64,000 nucleotides of DNA from positions 1 to 64,000 of the forward strand of contig CALWUT010000003.1 in NCBI GenBank assembly GCA_944384825.1, read 5' to 3'. The DNA is from an uncultured Clostridia bacterium (GTDB taxonomy: Bacteria; Bacillota; Clostridia; Oscillospirales; Acutalibacteraceae). Under the pieces are notes generated by a model, which saw only the letters and a program-made list of their open reading frames with translations, did not search any database and was not told the DNA's origin. Below are positions 55,652-63,914 of this stretch, one piece after another (position 1 is the first letter of the stretch; the number at the start of each line of letters is the position of its first letter). Position numbers and translations under genes: made by a program.

Positions 55652-55885
55652 TCAGTTATTTTTGTTTGTTTCCCATTTAACTTCGGACTTTAAGTTGTCG
55701 GTATCTATACATAATACAACTAAATCAGTATTCACCTTTTTTAAATTATTATTTGCTACATGTAACAACTGATTAAACTCTGAACAGTGAATAAATCCAT
55801 ATTTTTCTATCGAAAATTCGCCATAAATCCTATTTTTTATGCTTTGTTCCCACGTGTCTTTTCTTGCAATATGAAATAATAACAT
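55652..55885 (-). CDS. DUF952 domain protein, cut by an in-frame stop
   Basis: 77 residues, FHIARKDTWEQSIKNRIYGE at the start and KYGFIHCSEFNQLLHVANNN near 28 match DUF952 (consensus ...GFIHxSxxxQ...). The domain should end with a FPHIYG block; that block is encoded directly after the TGA at 55652-55654, in frame, at the start of the Nudix ORF. The likely ancestor is one DUF952-Nudix protein of about 258 residues. Whether the stop is a mutation or a real gene boundary is open. Confidence 0.6.
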   Translation of the reverse strand: MLLFHIARKDTWEQSIKNRIYGEFSIEKYGFIHCSEFNQLLHVANNNLKKVNTDLVVLCIDTDNLKSEVKWETNKNN

Positions 55886-55889
55886 AATT

Positions 55890-56165
55890 CTATTTCTCCA
55901 TTTCTTTTAATTCTCTCTGATAAAACGGGCAAATCTTCGAATGTATACACTTATCTTTTTTCCTCCCTAAAGGTTCATCAATTATATCAAAAATGGTACA
56001 GTCTAAACCTTTTGCGAGCTTTTGTAAGATTTGAATTGTTGGGATGCCTTTGTCCATTTCGTAAAAACTTACTCTTGCCGGTAATATTCCGCTGTCATCA
56101 GCAACCTTTGCAACAGTTTTTTCAGAAATCTTTCTAAGCTCTTTTAATTTTTCTCCGATTGTCAT
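55890..56165 (-). CDS. HTH (XRE family) regulator with C-terminal Cys cluster
   Basis: 91 residues. The XRE domain covers 1-62: TIGEKLKELRKISEKTVAKV, then ARVSFYEMDKGIPTIQILQK and LAKGLDCTIFDI. The tail has three Cys (CIHSKICPFYQ), a possible metal or redox site. ATG at 56165 has GAGGTGA upstream. It stands at the outer edge of the prophage remnant, divergent from the small peptide gene, as a phage repressor or a Nudix-operon regulator might. The Nudix pair follows after only 4 bases, so all three are one operon. Confidence 0.7.
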   Translation of the reverse strand: MTIGEKLKELRKISEKTVAKVADDSGILPARVSFYEMDKGIPTIQILQKLAKGLDCTIFDIIDEPLGRKKDKCIHSKICPFYQRELKEMEK

Positions 56166-56381
56166 GTGTTCACCTCAATGTGTTTTTATTCTTCGTTTTA
56201 TTATATCATTATTCTTTGATTTGTCAATTATTTAATTAATTCAATATTATGTTTATTAATTATTTAGTTTATAAATTCTGTTTGATTTTTGAGGGTGTTG
56301 ATGGGTATTATTTGTTCTTATTATATCTTAAAAATAGAGGTATATCTTGATTTTAAGCCAAAATATTTTTTAAAAAAAGTG

Positions 56382-56410
56382 TTGACAGAAATAAAAGTCC
56401 AGTATATTAT
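56382..56410 (+). promoter_or_regulatory. strong promoter of the small peptide gene
   Basis: TTGACA (56382-56387) and TATTAT (56405-56410), 17 bases apart, about 80 bases upstream of the peptide start. Confidence 0.7.
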
Positions 56411-56491
56411 ATAAATGTAGTTAATGATTTTTGTTTATTAATTAATGAATAGAATCTGAACTAAATAATTAATTTAAGAGGTGATAAGTAT

Positions 56492-56563
56492 TTGAGATTT
56501 TTAATTGCAGTAATTGCAATTCCTTTTTTAGCATTTGCAAAGTTAGTAAAAGGCAAAAAATAA
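56492..56563 (+). CDS. 23-residue hydrophobic peptide with basic tail
   Basis: TTG at 56492 follows AAGAGGTGAT. The product starts MRFLIAVIAIPFLAFAK and ends LVKGKK: one membrane helix with a Lys-rich C-terminus. This is the shape of type I toxin peptides of Firmicutes, which depolarise membranes and are held in check by an antisense RNA. Two strong hairpins follow the gene. It could also be a regulatory or membrane-associated small protein; no family is recognised. Confidence 0.5.
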   Translation: MRFLIAVIAIPFLAFAKLVKGKK

Positions 56564-56571
56564 GAATCTTC

Positions 56572-56652
56572 ACCCGTCACGAAAATTAAAAATTTTCTAC
56601 GGGTACCCGGGAACCTTGTTGCTAACGCAATAAAGCCACTTGTAACAGTGGC
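56572..56652. other. paired hairpins downstream of the small peptide
   Basis: Hairpin 1 has ACCCGT (56572-56577) with ACGGGT (56599-56604), extended inward by GAAAATT (56581-56587) with AATTTTC (56591-56597). Hairpin 2 has GCCACT (56635-56640) with AGTGGC (56647-56652). Neither is followed by a clear T run. They may be part of a structured 3' region or of an antisense RNA; a weak minus-strand promoter (TTGAAT, 17 bases, TAGATT) can be drawn at about 56692-56720. The following 56653-56929 shows only AT-rich sequence. Confidence 0.4.
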
Positions 56653-56929
56653 AAATTTTAGAAAAGTGGTGTTTATTTAAGCCCTAAGAATCTAACGGAA
56701 AGTGTTTAAAAATTCAAAAAACAATTTTAAATAAACGCTTTTATTTAAAAAAATCGTGTTTGTTTAGACTATACTTTATAAAATACAAAAAAATTAATTA
56801 TATTATTTGTTGTGGTTGTGTTAAAGAAACTCAAATTTTTGGATTTAAATAAAATTTTATACAAAAATCAGAGAAGTATGTGATAAAATATAGATTAATA
56901 TTTTATCAGCGCAGGAGGATGAATATTGT

Positions 56930-58120
56930 ATGTTATTGATGAAAAAATTTTTGAAAAAAATGAGCAGAGAAATTACTTTAACAGTAGTTACAATTACCTC
57001 AGCAGCTATAACAATTTATGGAGCAGTAAAAGCTGTCGAAAGCAATATTGTAGACGACACGAGTGAAAGCGTTCAAACGGAAACGCAGCTTACTAGTGAA
57101 GAAATTGATAAAATAATAGAAGACTTGAAAATGTCGGGAGATATAGATAACATATTAGAAAAATTGGATGAAATTATTCAGAGAGCTCAGTTGTCAGGAA
57201 ATTCGGCATTACAAGAATATGCAACTAATATGAAGACGTCTTATGAACTTCAAAAACAACTCGACAGTGTAAATAGTCTTATAGAAGCTATGAAAAAGAA
57301 AAATTCTGAGATAGCTGCTGTAGATGAACAAGTAAAACGTATCCTTTCAGTTGACACTATTGTTCAGGATTTAAAGGGTGCCGTTTCAGATGAAGCACTT
57401 TTATTACTGGAATCTTTAAGTGATGAAAATTTAAAAGCACTTCAAGAATTACTTGCAGAGATTGAAAGTTTGTTCGATCTGAATGATGTTTCTTCACTTA
57501 CTATCCAAGAACGAAGTTTGCTAGATATTTTAGTTTTAAAAGAAGTAATAGAAGAAAGTATGGTAGAAGGAGAAAGGTTAGAGCTTGCAAAAAATACTCT
57601 TTCAGTAGCTGTAACCATTCTTGAGTCATATCAAAAGCAAAATTATGCTCAAGCTGAATATAACGAACTTATTCAGGGAACTGAAGAATTCCTGAAAGCG
57701 GGTAAGAAAGCTTCTAGCGTTTTACCGGAACAGATAATTTTTTTGGGAGGATATTTTAATTTGCAGCATTCCCCCATAATGTATGACGGACATATTCTAG
57801 TAGCATTAGAAGATTTGTATCAGTACATTGACGCAACAGTTGAATATATGTATAACAATGCAACAATGGTTATAAATTCTCCTGATAAGATTTTAGAAAT
57901 AGTAAGCGGAAAAAATATCGCTTACTTAAATGACAAACCATATAATATGCCGGTTCCTATATTATCTTTTAAGGATACTATTTACATGTCAATTGAGTTC
58001 TTTGCGCAGGCTTATGATATCTCATTCCGCTATCTTCCTGATCATGGTTTTATAATTTTATATAAAAATCTAAACCAGCTTAAAAATCCTTCAGTACCTA
58101 ATCAACTAAATAAAGGATAA
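56930..58120 (+). CDS. secreted coiled-coil protein with copper-amine-oxidase-like N-terminal domain at its C-terminus
   Basis: 396 residues. A hydrophobic segment at about 16-34 (EITLTVVTITSAAITIYGAV) is a signal anchor. Residues 45-245 are helical and heptad-like, rich in Glu, Leu and Lys. The C-terminal 110 residues (SPIMYDGHILVALEDLYQYI, ATMVINSPDKILEIVSGKNI, TIYMSIEFFAQAYDISFRY) match the Cu_amine_oxidN1 fold (PF07833), which lies in many clostridial wall proteins. It precedes the injection-system genes by 75 bases and may be co-transcribed, possibly as an envelope component of that machine. That link is inference. Confidence 0.65.
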   Translation: MLLMKKFLKKMSREITLTVVTITSAAITIYGAVKAVESNIVDDTSESVQTETQLTSEEIDKIIEDLKMSGDIDNILEKLDEIIQRAQLSGNSALQEYATNMKTSYELQKQLDSVNSLIEAMKKKNSEIAAVDEQVKRILSVDTIVQDLKGAVSDEALLLLESLSDENLKALQELLAEIESLFDLNDVSSLTIQERSLLDILVLKEVIEESMVEGERLELAKNTLSVAVTILESYQKQNYAQAEYNELIQGTEEFLKAGKKASSVLPEQIIFLGGYFNLQHSPIMYDGHILVALEDLYQYIDATVEYMYNNATMVINSPDKILEIVSGKNIAYLNDKPYNMPVPILSFKDTIYMSIEFFAQAYDISFRYLPDHGFIILYKNLNQLKNPSVPNQLNKG

Positions 58121-58195
58121 CCATTATCTTAACGATTAAAAGATATAAAATACTTTTGAATTAACCTTACACTTCTAAAGAGGGGATGTAACAAA

Positions 58196-59068
58196 ATGGC
58201 AAAGTACACTATAATCTCGGATATTGGAAAAGGAATGATTGAACTCCTTAGAGATAAATTAGTTCCGGATCCTGTAGATAAAGCAGAAAGTATTGGAATA
58301 TGCGATCCAAAGGAAAGAGGAGGTTATATAGTAGGTGTTCATCCTTACGACATAAAAGAAGATACAAGTGGGAGAGGAGCTGAAAATAATCCGCTTCCTG
58401 ATGGTAGTGTTCAAGATCCTCCGGCTATGGTAGAGCTTTATTATGTAATTTCCGTGAGCAGTAAAGCAGAGCTTGAAGTTAAAGCGCTGGACGAAGCAAA
58501 AATAATAGGGAAAATAATACAGACTTTTAAAGACAATGCTACTATTCCTGCAAGGTATATGCCCAACAATGCTGGGATGCCGCTTGAGAGTGTTCCGATC
58601 AGTATGCTTCCGATTAGTATGGAAGAAAAGGTTAAAGTTTGGACTATGTTTGGAGAATCCTATAAGTTGTCAGTTTTTTACGTTGTAGGGCCTGTAGCTA
58701 TTGATTCAGAAAAAATTCATAAAGCTAAGAAGAGAGTGGAAACCGTACACCTGGGAAGTAAGCAGTACACACCGGAAAAAGTTTTGGAGTTTGCAACTTT
58801 TATTAAAGAAGAAGATATAGACGATGAATATACTCAGCGTCCCGATGAAGATGAAGACGAAGATGAAAATGATGAATTCGGCGATGAAAGTTCAGATGAT
58901 GAAAATAGTGATGAATTCGGAGATGAAAGCTCGGATGATGAAAATGTTGATGAAGTGGGTGATGGAGAAGAAAGTAATAGCGTTGATGGGGAAATTACTG
59001 AGGATGACGAAACTTCAAATGAAGGAGAATTAAATGAAGATATAAATTTTGAATCTTCTGATGAGTAA
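58196..59068 (+). CDS. DUF4255/Pvc16-like contractile injection system protein
   Basis: 290 residues. The N-terminal 185 residues fit DUF4255: IISDIGKGMIELLRDKLVPD at the start, VGVHPYDIKEDTS near 43, MVELYYVISVSSKAELEVKA near 78 (the core strand-turn-helix), KIIQTFKDNATIP near 107 and VPISMLPISMEEKVKVWTMF near 130. Pvc16/Afp16 proteins cap the sheath-tube end of phage-tail-like particles and control length. Residues about 200-290 are an unusual acidic tail (Asp, Glu, Ser, Asn) that contains a 13-residue tandem repeat. GAGGGGATG precedes it. Confidence 0.75.
   Translation: MAKYTIISDIGKGMIELLRDKLVPDPVDKAESIGICDPKERGGYIVGVHPYDIKEDTSGRGAENNPLPDGSVQDPPAMVELYYVISVSSKAELEVKALDEAKIIGKIIQTFKDNATIPARYMPNNAGMPLESVPISMLPISMEEKVKVWTMFGESYKLSVFYVVGPVAIDSEKIHKAKKRVETVHLGSKQYTPEKVLEFATFIKEEDIDDEYTQRPDEDEDEDENDEFGDESSDDENSDEFGDESSDDENVDEVGDGEESNSVDGEITEDDETSNEGELNEDINFESSDE
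58871..58948 (+). repeat. 39-bp tandem repeat in the acidic tail of the Pvc16-like gene
   Basis: Two 39-base copies (58871-58909 and 58910-58948), each starting GATGAATTCGG, encode DEFGDESSDDENS and DEFGDESSDDENV. Unit length is a multiple of three, so copy number can change without frameshift. Confidence 0.8.
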
Positions 59069-59100
59069 ATGTATTTTAAAGAGTAGGAAAGGGAATAAAA

Positions 59101-59889
59101 ATGAGAGTTATATATAGAGCATCATTGGTTTTTCTTCTAAAAGATATTTATTCTAAGCTTCCTATAACAAGCGCAGTAATTTTATGTAATGGAAAGCAAA
59201 ATCCTTACACCAGAAAAAATGATGGTCATTATGTTTTTTCAAACTTATATCCCGGAAGTTATGAAGTGGACATAAATTGCAAGGGCTACAATCCTTTAAG
59301 GATTCATATTGATCTTAAAGAGAATGAGACTAAAATAATAAATTCAGACTTATCTTATACCCCTGATAATCAAAATATTGCAAATGTAACTCGTTTTGAA
59401 ATTACATGTATAAGAAAGAAACAACCTTTGGCAAATACTCAGGTAATTGTTAGACTTCAAAATGAAGCAAGTTTTATGAAATTATTAGAGCCTATTAAAG
59501 CAGGAAGTGATGAACTAAAACTTAACATCGAAATGATGACTGGTTTGCTTGGTCAAAGTTACATTTATGAGGTTGATAAAAAAAAGTATAATATGTATTT
59601 GTGGAGTTATAATCAGGAAAATAAATGTTATATTTTAAAAGATATCGTAAATGAAGAAATAAAACCGGGAGGTAGATTTTATCCGCAATGGGAAATACGT
59701 TCTGATTCGATTGGGCGAGCTGTAATGCCGCTTATAGGTCAATTTATGAAAGATGATGAAATAAAGTTTGAATGTATTTCAGAGGATTTAAGGTCTAAAG
59801 TGTCATTTAACGTAAAAGATAAACATCAATCTGGAGAAGTGCTTTATGAAAAAGCAAATTTTAGAAAGATACCTAAAAGAAAAAAATAG
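59101..59889 (+). CDS. carboxypeptidase-regulatory-like domain protein of the injection system cluster
   Basis: 262 residues. The N-terminal 85 residues form a transthyretin-like carboxypeptidase-D regulatory fold: LLKDIYSKLPITSAVILCNG and DGHYVFSNLYPGSYEVDINC with KGYNPLRIHIDL. The rest (FEITCIRKKQPLANTQVIVR near 98, GGRFYPQWEIRSDSIGRAVM near 197) may be a second beta domain with the same PLANTQVIV strand pattern. No signal peptide. It lies between the Pvc16-like and PAAR-like genes with gaps of 32 and 12 bases, so a part as particle adaptor is likely but inferred from context only. Confidence 0.6.
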   Translation: MRVIYRASLVFLLKDIYSKLPITSAVILCNGKQNPYTRKNDGHYVFSNLYPGSYEVDINCKGYNPLRIHIDLKENETKIINSDLSYTPDNQNIANVTRFEITCIRKKQPLANTQVIVRLQNEASFMKLLEPIKAGSDELKLNIEMMTGLLGQSYIYEVDKKKYNMYLWSYNQENKCYILKDIVNEEIKPGGRFYPQWEIRSDSIGRAVMPLIGQFMKDDEIKFECISEDLRSKVSFNVKDKHQSGEVLYEKANFRKIPKRKK

Positions 59890-59901
59890 GAGAATAATAT
59901 T

Positions 59902-60291
59902 ATGGGAATATTAGTAGTTAATGGAGCTCAGTGTACTTGCTCTATGGGAACCGCTCCGTCTTCGTTAGTAGTAATACCTGAAAGTATGGCTATGGGTGAA
60001 AACAACCCTATAGCTACTATTATGGACAATAAACCTATGGTTAATATTATGCCTTTTGCGATGTGTACATCTCTTGCAAATCCTCAGGTATCTGCCGCAA
60101 CGTCTGCAGCAGGTGGAGTTTTAACTCCCATGCCTTGTACTCCGGTAACTCCCGCTCCATGGACTCCTGGATCTCCAACAGTTATGATAGGCAACAAACC
60201 AGCTTTAAATAACTCTTCTACTGTTATGTGTAATTGGGCCGGATTAATTTCTATAACTAATCCTGGAGCTACGAAAACCATGGTGCCTTAA
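59902..60291 (+). CDS. PAAR-like DUF4280 spike-tip protein
   Basis: 129 residues. VVNGAQCTCSMGTAPSSLVV at the N-terminus, then NIMPFAMCTSLANPQ near 48, a Pro-rich MPCTPVTPAPWTPGSPTVMI near 75 and STVMCNWAGLISITNPG near 106 are characteristic of DUF4280, a PAAR-related fold. Such proteins sharpen the spike of T6SS-like and extracellular contractile systems and may carry effectors; the Cys residues could bind the metal at the tip. Preceded by AGGAG. The presence of a tip gene argues that the cluster really belongs to an injection machine. Confidence 0.8.
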   Translation: MGILVVNGAQCTCSMGTAPSSLVVIPESMAMGENNPIATIMDNKPMVNIMPFAMCTSLANPQVSAATSAAGGVLTPMPCTPVTPAPWTPGSPTVMIGNKPALNNSSTVMCNWAGLISITNPGATKTMVP

Positions 60292-60326
60292 ATAAAAATT
60301 TATGTTAAAGTCAGAGAGGTCTGAAA

Positions 60327-62399
60327 GTGGAAGAAAAATTTTTTAATACATTTTTAGTTCGCGAAAATGAAGGATATAATAATAATTCTGAATATATAGC
60401 AGATGAATTCAGACATAAACTTTACTTATTAAAATATTATTTAAAATGTCAGGCAAATAATGAATTAGATGAATACAAAGACAAGGTTTTAAAAACTTTT
60501 TATAATATCGAATTAATAATGGGGAAAAAAATAAAATTAACTGAAAATAATGTATTTTTTGCTTCCAGATATGTAAAAGAAATTTTTAAGTTAAATAGAA
60601 TAGAGTGGTTTAGTTTAATCCTTGCTATGATGGCTAATGCGGATGCTGAGTATCTCAATTTGATGTTAAAAGTTGAAAAATCGAATATTTTAACTTACAA
60701 TGCTATTTTAAAAGTTTATTTTTTTGTGTCCGATATTACTCAAATAAAAGATTATTACAATATATTATCTTCACTTTCCGAAAAAATGGATTTGTTTTGC
60801 TTTATGCACGGACGTCCCGAGATAGATAAAAGACTTTTTGAAAACATAATGAGTAATTCTGAAAGTAATATAAATATTTCTGGATTAAATATGTATATAC
60901 CTTTAAATGACGAATACAAGAATTTAATTATTCGTGAAGATATTTCAAAAAGTATAGTTAATTTTTTGAAAAACTCAAAAATTTCTGATAAAAATTATTT
61001 TTATATTCACGGAGAAAAAGGGATAGGTAAAAGAACTATTGTACGCCGGGTGTGTTCTTTAAGAAATAAAGGGGTTATAGAAATAGATCTGGAAAGATTA
61101 AGAGAAGACGAAACAAGTTTTACTGATTATGTTCTTATGGGATGTAGGGAAGCTTTTTTTATAAAAGGTTATATTTACATCTTTAATATCGATAAAATAC
61201 TTCAGAAAGAAAACAAAGATTTATTTTACCTTAAATTTGCGATTAACACCGCTTCTCAATTTTCGGAAGTAGTTTTTTTAGTTTCGGATAAGGATATAAA
61301 TTTAGTACAAAAAGTTCCTGAGCTAAAGTACATTGAAATACCTGTGCCTCCGCTTAGTAACGATGAAAGCTTTAAACTGTGGGATCATAATATAAAAAGT
61401 TTAAGTAAAGATAAAACAGTCGATGCACATGAATTAGCAAATAAATTCAATTTTACTCCTAAACAAATAAAAAATACTGTTTTAAACGCTCTAAATCAAA
61501 GTTTATTAGAGGAAAAAAAGAAAATAAATAAAAACTTAATTTCCAGGTGTGCGTATAAGCAAGTAACAAGTAATTTATCTGATAAAGCTACTTTAATTGA
61601 GAAAAAACATTCCTGGAATGAATTGGTTCTAAGTCCAAAAGAAAAAGAAATAATTAAAAGAGCTTGCGATCAAATAAGATACAGACATATTGTATATGAT
61701 AAATGGGAAATGAATAAACGAGTTTTATACGGCAAAGGCCTCAGTATGCTTTTTGCAGGTCCTTCGGGCACAGGTAAAACTATGGCCGCACAAGTAGTAG
61801 CTAACGAGCTTGAACTCGAAATTTATAAAGTTGATTTATCGCAAGTAATATCAAAATATATAGGGGAATCAGAAAAAAATCTTGGAGAAGTATTTGAAAG
61901 TGCTAAAAAAAGCAACGTCATACTTCTTTTTGATGAAACTGATGCACTTTTTTCAAAACGTACAGAAGTAAAAGACTCTCATGATAGAAATGCTAATGTA
62001 GAAACGTCTTATCTTTTACAAAAAATGGAAGAGTACAACGGAATAACTATTATGACTACCAACTTCCTAGAGAATATTGATAAAGCCTTTTTTAGAAGAA
62101 TAAGTTATGTAGTTCACTTTGCATTTCCGAATTCTAGCGCAAGGAAAGAAATATGGGAAAAGATTTATCCCTCGAGTATGCCGCTTTCCAAAGATGTGGA
62201 TTTTAACTTTTTAGCTCGGCAGTTTGAAATATCAGGAGGAAGTATTAAAAATATAGCACTCAATTCAGCTTTTATGGCAGCAGCGGAAAGTAAAAAAATT
62301 GAAATGAAGCATATTATAAAAGCAATTGAATATGAAGTAAAAAAACAAGGTAAAATGGTTTCTAAAAGTGATTTTGGAGAGTATTCGTACATGCTATAA
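60327..62399 (+). CDS. Pvc15-like AAA+ ATPase of the injection system cluster
   Basis: 690 residues from GTG at 60327. Two P-loop modules: a degenerate one near residue 229 (YIHGEKGIGKRTIVRRVCSL) with a weak Walker B IYIFNIDKI, and a full FtsH/Cdc48-like AAA domain with LFAGPSGTGKTMAAQVVANE near 475, VILLFDETDALFSKRTEVKD near 531 and the arginine fingers in FFRRISYVVHF near 591. A helical N-terminal domain (1-190) precedes them. Pvc15/Afp15 ATPases have exactly this order and are needed to recycle or load the particle. It is the last gene of the cluster. Confidence 0.8.
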   Translation: MEEKFFNTFLVRENEGYNNNSEYIADEFRHKLYLLKYYLKCQANNELDEYKDKVLKTFYNIELIMGKKIKLTENNVFFASRYVKEIFKLNRIEWFSLILAMMANADAEYLNLMLKVEKSNILTYNAILKVYFFVSDITQIKDYYNILSSLSEKMDLFCFMHGRPEIDKRLFENIMSNSESNINISGLNMYIPLNDEYKNLIIREDISKSIVNFLKNSKISDKNYFYIHGEKGIGKRTIVRRVCSLRNKGVIEIDLERLREDETSFTDYVLMGCREAFFIKGYIYIFNIDKILQKENKDLFYLKFAINTASQFSEVVFLVSDKDINLVQKVPELKYIEIPVPPLSNDESFKLWDHNIKSLSKDKTVDAHELANKFNFTPKQIKNTVLNALNQSLLEEKKKINKNLISRCAYKQVTSNLSDKATLIEKKHSWNELVLSPKEKEIIKRACDQIRYRHIVYDKWEMNKRVLYGKGLSMLFAGPSGTGKTMAAQVVANELELEIYKVDLSQVISKYIGESEKNLGEVFESAKKSNVILLFDETDALFSKRTEVKDSHDRNANVETSYLLQKMEEYNGITIMTTNFLENIDKAFFRRISYVVHFAFPNSSARKEIWEKIYPSSMPLSKDVDFNFLARQFEISGGSIKNIALNSAFMAAAESKKIEMKHIIKAIEYEVKKQGKMVSKSDFGEYSYML

Positions 62400-62474
62400 C
62401 TTCTTTTATTTTTAATAAATTATAAAATAAAACATATAATTATAAATGTAAGTATGAAATAAAGGAGGAATAGT

Positions 62475-62939
62475 ATGATAAAATTGAAATCGCTGTTTTT
62501 AAGTTTGCTTATAAGCTGGGGAATTGGAGGTATTGCTGCATTTCTTACAAACGATTCAATGGGTATATATAGTTCAATAAGACTTCCTGCATTTGCGCCG
62601 CCTCCTTTGGTTTTTCCTATCGCTTGGAGTATACTTTATACTTTAATGGGGATCTCAGCTTATATGATATATGAAAGTTCGTCAGAAAAGAAATCTTCTG
62701 CACTTGTAATTTATGGGATACAATTAATTGTAAATTTTTTATGGCCGTTAATATTTTTTGATGGTAGAATGTTTTTAACGGCCTTTGTATGTCTTATAGT
62801 ATTATGGTTATTGGTTATATGGATGACTATATCTTTCTATAAAATAAAGCCTATGGCAGCTTATTTGCAAATTCCATATGTTTTATGGCTAACTTTCGCA
62901 GCTTATTTAAATTGGAATATATTCTTACTTAACAGGTAG
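62475..62939 (+). CDS. tspO: TspO/MBR family membrane protein
   Basis: 154 residues with five membrane helices. Family motifs: SIRLPAFAPPPLVFPIAWSI near 36, LYTLMGISAYMI near 58, IVNFLWPLIFFDGR near 81 and YVLWLTFAAYLNWNIFLLN at the end (W-x-x-F-A-x-x-L-N). TspO binds porphyrins and sterols and is usually a stress-related regulator. AAGGAGG precedes it. It is probably independent of the injection cluster (75-base gap). Confidence 0.93.
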   Translation: MIKLKSLFLSLLISWGIGGIAAFLTNDSMGIYSSIRLPAFAPPPLVFPIAWSILYTLMGISAYMIYESSSEKKSSALVIYGIQLIVNFLWPLIFFDGRMFLTAFVCLIVLWLLVIWMTISFYKIKPMAAYLQIPYVLWLTFAAYLNWNIFLLNR

Positions 62940-63079
62940 AAAAATTTAAGTTTTTAATTTAAGCTTTGAATGACAATAATGTGTTGCTTATAAGCAGAGT
63001 ATATGCTTTAACAATCTATTTGAAACATAAAAGAAATAATAAGTATTTGGAAAAATAAACTTTTACAATGGAGTTTTTT

Positions 63080-63901
63080 ATGATATTTAAAAGTAAAGCT
63101 ATGAATATTAACTTTATAGATTCGGTAGCTTTTTTAACATTTAAGGAATTAGAAAAATATTCTTTCGTAAGACATGGTTACTCTACCCGACTTGGAGGAG
63201 TAAGCAAAAATGAATTTAAATCGTTAAATTTAAGTTTTTCAGTAGGAGATGATACAAAACTTGTAAATGAAAACTATGATATATTTTGTTCATGCTTAGG
63301 AGTGCAAAGATACAATTTAGCTTTAGCTTCGCAAGTTCATGAAGATAAAGTAACGAAAGTCAGTAAAAAAAACCTTAATAAAATTGACTTTACCAAGTTT
63401 GAAGAAACTGATGGACTTATTACTAGTGAATCCGGAATTGTCCTAACTACTTTTCATGCCGATTGTATAGTCATATATATGATTGATATATCCAAAAAGA
63501 TAGTGGGATTAGCGCATGCAGGATGGCGTGGAACAGTTAAGAATATTGCAGGGAAGCTTGCTAAGAAATTTATAACTGAGTATAATTCTTCATTTTCAGA
63601 TATGGTATGTGCAATAGGACCTGGGATAGGAAAATGTTGCTTTGAAGTTTCTGAGTCTGTTTTAACGTATTTTCGTGCTTTGAATATTCCAAATAATTTT
63701 ATTCAATTTTCCAGAGACGATAGTCGAATCTATATAGATTTATTAGAAGTAAATAAAATCCTTCTTTTAAGAGAAGGATTAAAAAATGAAAACATCTTTA
63801 AATCAGATATTTGTACTATGTGCAATCATGACATGTTATTTTCTCATAGATTTACTGGAGGTAAACGTGGTACAAATAGTGCGTTTATTTTTATTAGCTA
63901 A
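63080..63901 (+). CDS. pgeF: peptidoglycan editing factor / purine nucleoside phosphorylase, PgeF (YfiH) family
   Basis: 273 residues from ATG at 63080, because GGAG sits 6 bases upstream; an ATG at 63068 has no site. Metal-binding and catalytic blocks: LALASQVHEDKVTKVSK near 82 (His), TFHADCIVIYMID near 124 (Asp-Cys), GLAHAGWRGTVKNIAGKLAK near 141 and CAIGPGIGKCCFEVSESV near 175, ending HDMLFSHRFTGGKRGTNSAF. Members have multi-copper-fold structure and act on purine nucleosides or edit cell-wall precursors. Confidence 0.93.
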   Translation: MIFKSKAMNINFIDSVAFLTFKELEKYSFVRHGYSTRLGGVSKNEFKSLNLSFSVGDDTKLVNENYDIFCSCLGVQRYNLALASQVHEDKVTKVSKKNLNKIDFTKFEETDGLITSESGIVLTTFHADCIVIYMIDISKKIVGLAHAGWRGTVKNIAGKLAKKFITEYNSSFSDMVCAIGPGIGKCCFEVSESVLTYFRALNIPNNFIQFSRDDSRIYIDLLEVNKILLLREGLKNENIFKSDICTMCNHDMLFSHRFTGGKRGTNSAFIFIS

Positions 63902-63914
63902 ACTTTAAAATTAT

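Noticed and set aside
56572..56660. Possible riboswitch (ACGCAA...AAGCCAC reminiscent of c-di-GMP-I)
   Set aside because: The spacing and the conserved GG...A core do not fit; the region follows the small peptide rather than preceding a typical target gene.
60084..60281. Minus-strand frame within the DUF4280 gene
   Set aside because: Shadow of the PAAR-like gene on the plus strand.
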